Below, piece by piece: positions 55,487 through 64,000 of a DNA stretch of 64,000 nt. How positions within the stretch are numbered: position 1 is the first letter of the stretch; the number at the start of each line of letters is the position of its first letter. The translations under genes were made by a program, and so were the position numbers. Under the pieces are notes generated by a model. That model saw only the letters and a program-made list of their open reading frames with translations, was not told where the DNA came from and did not search any database. This stretch comes from Nephrocerus scutellatus (Eukaryota; Arthropoda; Insecta; Diptera; Pipunculidae). The stretch covers positions 47,793,335 through 47,857,334 of the forward strand of contig OX352762.1 in assembly GCA_947095585.1 (NCBI GenBank). The letters run 5' to 3'.

Positions 55487-55988
55487 ATCTTATATTCATA
55501 TCTTCGTCCTACATTCCGAATTTCATGCAAATCGCTTGAGAAATTGATTTGTTCCAGAAATTCCAGACCATAATGATCATATTCCAGAAATTCCAGACCA
55601 TAATGATCATATTCCAAAATTTCCATAGGAAGAAGTCTAATTGTCGCATCTTAGTTACACATTCCGAATTTCATGCGAATCTCTTGGGAAATTGCTTTAT
55701 TCCAGAAATTCCAGACAAAAATAATCATATTCCAGACGTTCCATAGGAAGAAATCTTATATTCACATCTTAGTCCTACATTCCGAATTTCATGCGAATCG
55801 CTTGAGAAATTGATTTGTTCCTGAAATTCCAGACCATAATGATCATATTCCAGAATTTCCATAGGAAGAATTCTTATAGTCGCATCTTAGTCCTACATTC
55901 CGAATTTCATGCGAATCTCTTGGGAAATTGCTTTATACCAGAAATTCCAGACAAAAATGATCATATTCCAGAAGTACCATAGGAAGAA
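55487..55988. repeat. 502-bp higher-order repeat, copy 2
   Basis: Second copy of 54985-55486, with small differences (AATAATCAT for AATGATCAT near 55725, and AAGTACC for AAGTTCC near the end). Confidence 0.78.
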
Positions 55989-56882
55989 ATCTTATATTCA
56001 CATCTTAGTCCTACATTCCGAATTTCATGCGAACGGCTTGAGAAATTGATTTGTTCCAGAAATTCCAGACCATAATGATCATATTCCAGACCATAATGAT
56101 CATATTCCAGAATTTCCATAGGAAGAAGTCTGATAGTCGCATCTTAGTTCTACATTCCGAATTTCCTGCGAATCGCTTGAGAAATTGATTTGTTCCAGAA
56201 ATTCCAGACCATAATGATCATATTCCAGAATTTCCATAGGAAGAAGTCTAATAGTCGCATCTTAGTTCTACATTCCGAATTTCATGCGAATCGCTTGGGA
56301 AAGTGATTTGTTCCTGAAATTCCAGACCATAATGATCATATTCCAGAATTTCCATAGCAAGAAGTCTAATAGTCGCATCTTAGTTCTACTTTCCGAATTT
56401 CATGCGAATCGCTTGAGAAATTGATTTGTTCCAGAAATTCCAGACCATAATGATCATATTCCAGAATTTCCATAGGAAAAATTCTTATAGTCGCATCTTA
56501 GTTCTACATTCCGAATTTCATGCAAATCGCTTGAGAAATTTATTTGTTCCAGAAATTCCAGACCATAATGATCATATTCCAGAATTTCCATAGGAAGAAG
56601 TCTAAAAGTCGCATCTTAGTTCTACATTCCGAATTTCATGCGAATCGCTTGGGAAATGGATTTGTTCCTGAAATTGCAGACCATAATGATCATATTCCAG
56701 AATTTCCATAGGAAGAAGTCTAAAAGTCGCATCTTAGTTCTACATTCCGAATTTCATGCGAATCGCTTGAGAAATTGATTTATTCCAGAAATTCCAGACC
56801 ATAATGATCATATTCCAGAATTTCCATAGGAAGAAATCTTATAGTCGCATCTTAGTTCTACATTCCGAATTTCATGCGAATC

Positions 56883-59201
56883 GCTTGGGAAATTGATTTT
56901 TTCCAGAAATTCCAGACCATAATGATCATATTCCAGAATTTCCATAGGAAGAAGTCTGATAGTCGCATCTTAGTTCTACATTCCGAATTTCCTGCAAATC
57001 GCTTGGGTAATTGATTTGTTCCAGAAATTCCAGACCATAATGATCATATTCCAGAATTTCCAAAGGAAAAATTCTTTAAGTCGCATCTTAGTCTTACATT
57101 CCGAATTTCATGCGAATCTCTTGAGAAACTGATTTGTTCCTGCAATTCCAGACCATAATGATCATATTCCAGAATTTCCATAGGAAAAAGTCTTATAGTC
57201 GCATCTTAGTCCTACATTCCGAATTTCATGCGAATCGCTTGAGAAATTGATTTGTTCCAGAAATTCCAGACCATAATGATCATATTCCAGAAATTCCAGA
57301 CCATAATGATCATTTTCCAGAATTTCCATAGGAAGAAGTCTAATAGTCGCATCTTAGTCACACATTCCGAATTTCATGCGAATCTCTTTGGAAATTGCTT
57401 TATTCCAGAAATTCCAGAAGTTCCATAGGAAGAAATCTTATATTCACATCTTAGTCCTACATTCCGAATTTCATGCGAATCGCTTGAGAAATTGATTTGT
57501 TCCTGAAATTCCAGACCATAATGATCATATTCCAGAATTTCCATAGGAAGAAGTCTTATAGTCGCATCTTAGTCCTATATTCCGAATTTCATGCGAATCT
57601 CTTGGGAAATTGTTTTATTCCAGAAATTCCAGACAAAAATGATCATATTCCAGAAGTTCCATAGAAAGAAATCTTATATTCACATCTTAGTCCTACATTC
57701 CGAATTTCATGCGAATCGCTTGAGAAATTGATTTGTTCCAGAAATTCCAGACCATAATGATCATATTCCAGAATTTCCATAGGAAGAAGTCTGATAGTCG
57801 CATCTTAATTCTACATTCCGAATTTCCTGCGAATCGCTTGAGAAATTGATTTGTTCCAGAAATTCCAGTCCATAATGATCATATTCCAGAATTTCCATAG
57901 GAAGAATTCTAATAGTCGCATCTTAGTTCTACATTCCGAATTTCATGCGAATCGCTTGGGAAATGGATTTGTTCCTGAAATTCCAGACCATAATGATCAT
58001 ATTCCAGAATTTCCATAGGAAGAAGTCTAATAGTGGCATATTAGTTCTACATTCCGAATTTCATGCGAATCGCTTGAGAAATTGATTTATTCCAGAAATT
58101 CCAGACCATAATGATCATATTCCAGAATTTCCATAGGAAGAAATCTTATAGTCGCATCTTAGTTCTACATTCCGAATTTCATGCGAATCGCTTGGGAAAT
58201 TGATTTGTTCCAGAAATTCCAGACCATAATGATCATATTCCCAGAATTTCCATAGGAAGAAATCTTATAGTCGCATCGTAGTTCTAAATTCCGAATTTCA
58301 TGCGAATCGCTTGAGAAATTGATTTGTTCCAGAAGTTCCAGACCATAATGATCATATTCCACAATTTCCATAGGAAGAAGTCTGATAGTCGCATCTTAGT
58401 TCTACATTCTGAATTTCCTGCGAATTGCTTGGGAAATTGATTTGTGTTCATATTCCAGAAATTCCAGACCATAATGATCATATTCCAGAATTTCCATAGG
58501 AAGAAGTCTAATAGTCGCATCTTAGTCACACATTCCGAATTTCATGCGAATCTCTTGGGAAATTGATTTGTTCCAGAAATTCCAGACCATAATGATCATA
58601 TTCCAGAATTTCCATAGGAAGAAGTCTTATAGTCGCATCTTAGTCCTACATTCCGAATTTCATGCGAATCTCTTGGGAAATTGCTTTATTCCAGAAATTC
58701 CAGACAAAAATGATCATATTCCAGAAGATCCATAGGAAGAAATCTTATATTCACATCTTAGTCCTACATTTCGAATTTCATACGAATCGCTTGAGAAATT
58801 GATTTGTTCCAGAAATTCCAGACCATAATGATCATATTCCACAATTTCCATAGGAAGAAGTCTGATAGTCGCATCTTAGTTCTACATTCCGAATTTCCTG
58901 CGAATCGCTTAAGAAATTGATTTGTTCCAGAAATTCCAGACCATAATGATCATATTCCAGAATTTCCATAGGAAGATTTCTTATAGTCGCATCTTAATTC
59001 TACATTCCGAATTTCCTGCGAATCGCTTGGGAAATTGATTTGTTCCAGAAATTCCAGACCATAATGATCATATTCTAAAATTTCCATAGGAAGCAGTCTG
59101 ATAGTCGCATCTTAGTTCTACATTCCGAATTTCATGCGAATCGCTTGAGAAATTGATTTCTTCCTGAAATTCCAGACCATAATGATCATATTCCAGAATT
59201 T
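56883..59201. repeat. Segmental duplication, copy 2 (2.3 kb; partner 49190-51508)
   Basis: Second copy of 49190-51508 at offset 7693. It does not include the 1307-bp tandem second copy present at 51507-52813, so either that local duplication is younger than this one or it was not copied. Confidence 0.82.
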
Positions 59202-60212
59202 CCAAAGAAAGAAATCTTATAGTCGCATCTTAGTTCTACATTCCAAATTTCATGCGAATCGCTTGAGAAATTGATTTATTCCAGAAATTCCAGACAATAA
59301 TGATCATATTCAAGAAGTTCCATAGGAAGAAATCTTATAGTCACATCTTAGTTCTACATTCCGAATTTCATGCGAATCGCTTGGGAAATTGATTTGTTCC
59401 AGAAATTCCAGACCATAATGATCATATTCCAGAATTTTCATAGGAAGAAGTCTTATAGTCGCATCTTAGTCCTACATTCCGAATTTCATGCGAATCGCTT
59501 GAGAAATTTATTTTTTCCAGAAATTCCAGACCATAATGATCATATTCCAGAATTTCCATAGGAAGAAGTCTAATAGTCGCAACTTAGTCCTACATTCCGA
59601 ATTTCATGCGAATCGCTTGAGAAAGTGATATGTTCCAGAAATTCCAGACCATAATGATCATATTCCACAATTTCCATAGAAAGAAGTCTGATAGTCGCAT
59701 CTTAGTTCTACAATCCGAATTTCCTGCGAATCGCTTGAGAAATTGATTTGTTCCAGAAATGCCAGACCATAATGATCATACTCCACAATTTCCATAGGAA
59801 GAAGTCTGATAGTCGCATCTTAGTTCTACATTTCGAATTTCCTGCGAATCGCTTGAGAAATTGATTTGTTCCAGAAATTCCAGACCATAATTATCATATT
59901 CCAGAATTTCCATAGGAAGAAGTCTTATAGTCGCATCTTAGTCCGACATTCCGAAATTCATGCGAATCGCTTGAGAAATTGATTTGTTCCAGAAATTCCA
60001 GACCATAATGATCATATTCCAGAATTTCCATAGGAAGAAGTCTGATAGTCCCATCTTAGTTCTACATTCCGAATTTCCTGCGAATCGCTTAAGAAATTGA
60101 TTTGTTCCAGAAATTCCAGACCATAATGATCATATTCCAGAATTTCCATAGGAAGAATTCTTATAGTCGCATCTTAGTCCTACATTCCGAATTTCATGCG
60201 AATCGCTTGAGA
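57490..60212. repeat. 2723-bp tandem duplication, copy 1
   Basis: Head-to-tail with 60213-62790 at offset 2723 (58165 and 60888; 58735 and 61458; 59600 and 62323). Its first part overlaps the 7693-offset duplication, showing nested rounds of copying. Confidence 0.82.
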
Positions 60213-62790
60213 AATTGATTTGTTCCTGAAATTCCAGACCATAATGATCATATTCCAGAATTTCCATAGGAAGAAGTCTTATAGTCGCATCTTAGTCCTA
60301 TATTCCGAATTTCATGCGAATCTCTTGGGAAATTCTTTTATTCCAGAAATTGCAGACAAAAATGATCATATTCCAGAAGTTCCATAGAAAGAAATCTTAT
60401 ATTCACATCTTAGTCCTACATTCCGAATTTCATGCGAATCGCTTGAGAAATTGATTTGTTCCAGAAATTCCAGACCATAATGATCATATTCCAGAATTTC
60501 CATAGGAAGAAGTCTGATAGTCGCATCTTAGTTCTACATTCCGAATTTCCTGCGAATCGCTTTTGAAATTGATTTGTTCAAGAAATTCCAGACCATAATG
60601 ATCATATTCCAGAATTTCCATAGGAAGAATTCTAATAGTCGCATCTTAGTTCTACATTCCGAATTTCATGCGAATCGCTTGGGAAATGGATTTGTTCCTG
60701 AAATTCCAGACCATAATGATCATATTCCAGAATTTCCATAGGAAGAAGTCTAATAGTGGCATATTAGTTCTACATTCCGAATTTCATGCGAATCGCTTGA
60801 GAAATTGATTTATTCCAGAAATTCCAGACCATAATGATCATATTCCAGAATTTCCATAGGAAGAAATCTTATAGTCGCATCTTAGTTCTACATTCCGAAT
60901 TTCATGCGAATCGCTTGGGAAATTGATTTGTTCCAGAAATTCCAGACCATAATGATCATATTCCCAGAATTTCCATAGGAAGAAATCTTATAGTCGCATC
61001 GTAGTTCTAAATTCCGAATTTCATGCGAATCGCTTGATAAATTGATTTGTTCCAGAAGTTCCAGACCATAATGATCATATTCCACAATTTCCATAGGAAG
61101 AAGTCTGATAGTCGCATCTTAGTTCTACATTCTGAATTTCCTGCGAATTGCTTGGGAAATTGATTTGTGTTCATATTCCAGAAATTCCAGACCATAATGA
61201 TCATATTCCAGAATTTCCATAGGAAGAAGTCTAATAGTCGCATCTTAGTCACACATTCCGAATTTCATGCGAATCTCTTGGGAAATTGATTTGTTCCAGA
61301 AATTCCAGACCATAATGATCATATTCCAGAATTTCCATAGGAAGAAGTCTTATAGTCGCATCTTAGTCCTACATTCCGAATTTCATGCGAATCTCTTGGG
61401 AAATTGCTTTATTCCAGAAATTCCAGACCATAATGATCATATTCCAGAAGATCCATAGGAAGAAATCTTATATTCACATCTTAGTCCTACATTCCGAATT
61501 TCATACGAATCGCTTGAGAAATTGATTTGTTCCAGAAATTCCAGACCATAATGATCATATTCCACAATTTCCATAGGAAGAAGTCTGATAGTCGCATCTT
61601 AGTTCTACATTCCGAATTTCCTGCGAATCGCTTAAGAAATTGATTTGTTCCAGAAATTCCAGATCATAATGATCATATTCCAGAATTTCCATAGGAAGAA
61701 TTCTTATAGTCGCATCTTAGTTCTACATTCCGAATTTCCTGCGAATCGCTTGGGAAATTGATTTGTTCCAGAAATTCCAGACCATAATGATCATATTCTA
61801 AAATTTCCATAGGAAGCAGTCTGATAGTCGCATCTTAGTTCTACATTCCGAATTTCATGCGAATCGCTTGAGAAATTGATTTGTTCCTGAAATTCCAGAC
61901 CATAATGATCATATTCCAGAATTTCCATAGAAAGAAATCTTATAGTCGCATCTTAGTTCTACATTCCAAATTTCATGCGAATCGCTTGAGAAATTGATTT
62001 ATTCCAGAAATTCCAGACAATAATGATCATATTCAAGAAGTTCCATAGGAAGAAATCTTATAGTCACATCTTAGTTCTACATTCCGAATTTCATGCGAAT
62101 CGCTTGAGAAATTGATTTGTTCCAGAAATTCCAGACCATAATGATCATATTCCAGAATTTTCATAGGAAGAAGTCTTATAGTCGCATCTTAGTCCTACAT
62201 TCCGAATTTCATGCAAATCGCTTGAGAAATTGATTTTTTCCAGAAATTCCAGACCATAATGATCATATTCCAGAATTTCCATAGGAAGAAGTCTAATAGT
62301 CGCAACTTAGTCCTACATTCCGAATTTCATGCGAATCGCTTGAGAAAGTGATATGTTCCAGAAATTCCAGACCATAATGATCATATTCCACAATTTCCAT
62401 AGAAAGAAGTCTGATAGTCGCATCTTAGTTCTACAATCCGAATTTCCTGAGAATCGATTGAGAAATTGATTTGTTCCAGAAATGCCAGACCATAATGATC
62501 ATACTCCACAATTTCCATAGGAAGAAGTCTGATAGTCGCATCTTAGTTCTACATTTCGAATTTCCTGCGAATCGCTTGAGAAATTGATTTGTTCCAGAAA
62601 TTCCAGACCATAATTATCATATTCCAGAATTTCCATAGGAAGAAGTCTTATAGTCGCATTTTAGTCCGACATTCCGAAATTCATGCGAATCGCTTGAGAA
62701 ATTGATTTGTTCCAGAAATTCAAGACCATAATGATCATATTCCAGAATTTCCATAGGAAGAAGTCTGATAGTCCCATCTTAGTTCTACAT
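60213..62790. repeat. 2723-bp tandem duplication, copy 2
   Basis: Second copy of 57490-60212, with scattered single-base changes (for example CTTGATAAATTG at about 61033). It diverges from copy 1 near 62783, where CATGCG replaces CCTGCG. Confidence 0.8.
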
Positions 62791-64000
62791 TCCGAATTTC
62801 ATGCGAATCGCTTAAGAAATTGATTTGTTCCAGAAATTCCAGACCATAATGATGATATTCCAGAATTTCCATAGGAAGAAATCTTATAGTCGCATCTTAG
62901 TCCTACATTCCGAATTTCATGCGAATCGCTTGAGAAATTGATTTGTTCCAGAAATTCCAGACCATAATGATCATATTCCAGAATTTCCATAGGAAGAAGT
63001 CTAATAGTCGCATCTTAGTTCTACATTCCGAATTTCATGCGAATCGCTTGAGAAATTGATTTGTTCCAGAAATTCCAGACCATAATGATCATATTCCAGA
63101 ATTTCCATAGGAAGAAGTCTAAAAGTCGCAACTTAGTTTTACATTCCGAATTTCATGCGAATCGCTTGAGAAATTGATTTGTTCCTGAAATTCCAGACCA
63201 TAATGATCATATTCCAGAATTTCCATAGGAAGAAGTCTTTTAGTCGCATCTTAGTCCTACATTCCGAATTTCATGCGAATCTCTTGGGAAATTGCTTTAT
63301 TCCAAAAATCCCAGACAAAAATGATCATATTTCAGAAGTTCCATAGGAAGAAATCTTATATTCACATCTTAGTCCTACTTTCCGAATTTCATGTGAATCG
63401 CTTGAGAAATTGATTTGTTCCAGAAATTCCAGACCATAATGATCATCTTCCAGAATTTCCATAGGAAGAAGTCTGATAGTCGCATCTTAGTTCTACATTC
63501 CGAATTTCCTGCGAATCGCTTGAGAATTTGATTTGTTCCAGAAATTCCAGACCATAATGATCATATTCCAGAATTTCCATAGGAAGAATTCTTATATTTG
63601 CATCTTAGTTCTACATTCCGAATTTCATGCGAATCGCTTGAGAAATTGATTTGTTTCAGAAATTCCAGACAATAATGATCATATTCCAGAAGTTCCATAG
63701 GAAGAAATCTTATAGTCACATCTTAGTCCTACATTCCGAATTTCATGCGAATCGGATGAGAAAGTGATATGTTCCAGAAATTCCAGACCATAATGATTAT
63801 ATTGCACAATTTCTATAGAAAGAAGTCTGATAGTCGCATCTTAGTTCTACAATCCGAATTTCCCGCGAATCGCTTGAGAAATTGATTTGTTCCAGAAATG
63901 CCAGACCATAATGATCATACTCCACAATTTCCATAGGAAGAAGTCTGATAGTCGCATTTTAGTTCTACATTTCGAATTTCCTGCGAATCGCTTGACAAAT

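Larger units (their letters stand above)
39331..64000. repeat. 118-bp satellite array, right domain with an extra subfamily
   Basis: Head-to-tail monomers in the same orientation as the left domain. From 39344 a new subfamily appears and recurs to the end: GAATCTCTTGGGAAATTGCT, then GACAAAAATGATCAT, AGAAGTTCC and ATATTCACATC. It alternates with standard monomers to form mixed higher-order units. Ten monomers carry a 30-bp internal duplication (starting at 41325, 45233, 48322, 49060, 49562, 53247, 54574, 55050, 55552 and 57255), all in this domain. No non-satellite insertion or gene is seen; the array continues past both window ends. Confidence 0.96.

Noticed and set aside
39337..61458. Plus-strand open frames of 61-71 codons ([13 protein letters not shown]..., MRISWEI...) in the satellite
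   Set aside because: Same reason: complementary readings of the same repeat, changed by each indel variant, with no independent coding signal.
1..64000. CRISPR array
   Set aside because: The repeats are contiguous diverging monomers with no unique spacers, and the retrotransposon shows eukaryotic DNA.
1..64000. CENP-B box
   Set aside because: No match to the TTCGnnnnAnnCGGG pattern in the consensus or the variants I read.
1..64000. Inverted monomers or large palindromes in the array
   Set aside because: Every monomer examined is in the same orientation.

Overview
The window is almost entirely satellite DNA. A head-to-tail array of a roughly 118-bp monomer (consensus about 36% G+C) fills 1-27177 and 31835-64000, about 59.3 kb or some 500 monomers, all in one orientation. 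It is interrupted once, by a 4657-bp reverse-strand fragment of a Ty3/gypsy LTR retrotransposon (27178-31834). I found no host gene, tRNA, rRNA or CRISPR array. The retrotransposon type, its tRNA-Trp primer site and its Kozak-like gag start point to an animal, most likely an insect. The long homogeneous satellite suggests a centromeric, pericentromeric or other heterochromatic block. I cannot name the species.

Left satellite domain (1 to about 39.3 kb). Monomers mostly read CATGCGAATCGCTTGAG or CCTGCGAATCGCTTGGG, and the subfamily with TGATAATCGC plus TACTCCACAA is concentrated here. The domain is built from nested head-to-tail segmental duplications. One has a 3.1/2.9-kb offset (about 3500-6000 and 6645-8909). 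Another is a 3.5-3.75-kb tandem pair (about 9.33-12.84 and 12.84-16.62 kb). A triplication P/Q/R follows (16266-22034, 22035-26050, 26051-36474), in which Q is P minus 1753 bp and R is P plus the retrotransposon.

Retrotransposon (27178-31834, minus strand). From its 5' end it has a 434-bp LTR (31401-31834, TGTGG...CCACA), a 14-nt tRNA-Trp primer-binding site, an 854-bp CAG-rich leader, an intact gag, and a pol in the -1 frame with protease, reverse transcriptase, RNase H and integrase. Pol runs into satellite two codons after the integrase catalytic glutamate. The 3' part of the element, its polypurine tract and its 3' LTR are absent, and there is no target-site duplication. Comparison with the empty sites in P (17393-17394) and Q (23162-23163) shows that exactly 2 bp of satellite were lost.

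Right satellite domain (about 39.3-64 kb). A subfamily absent from the left (GAATCTCTTGGGAAATTGCT, ATATTCACATC, AGAAGTTCC) alternates with standard monomers. Further tandem duplications have offsets of about 3.9 kb, 1307 bp, 7693 bp, 2723 bp and 502 bp. Monomer-length variants of 30, 21, 17 and 9 bp each match the spacing of short direct repeats inside the monomer, so the sequence records how the satellite recombines.
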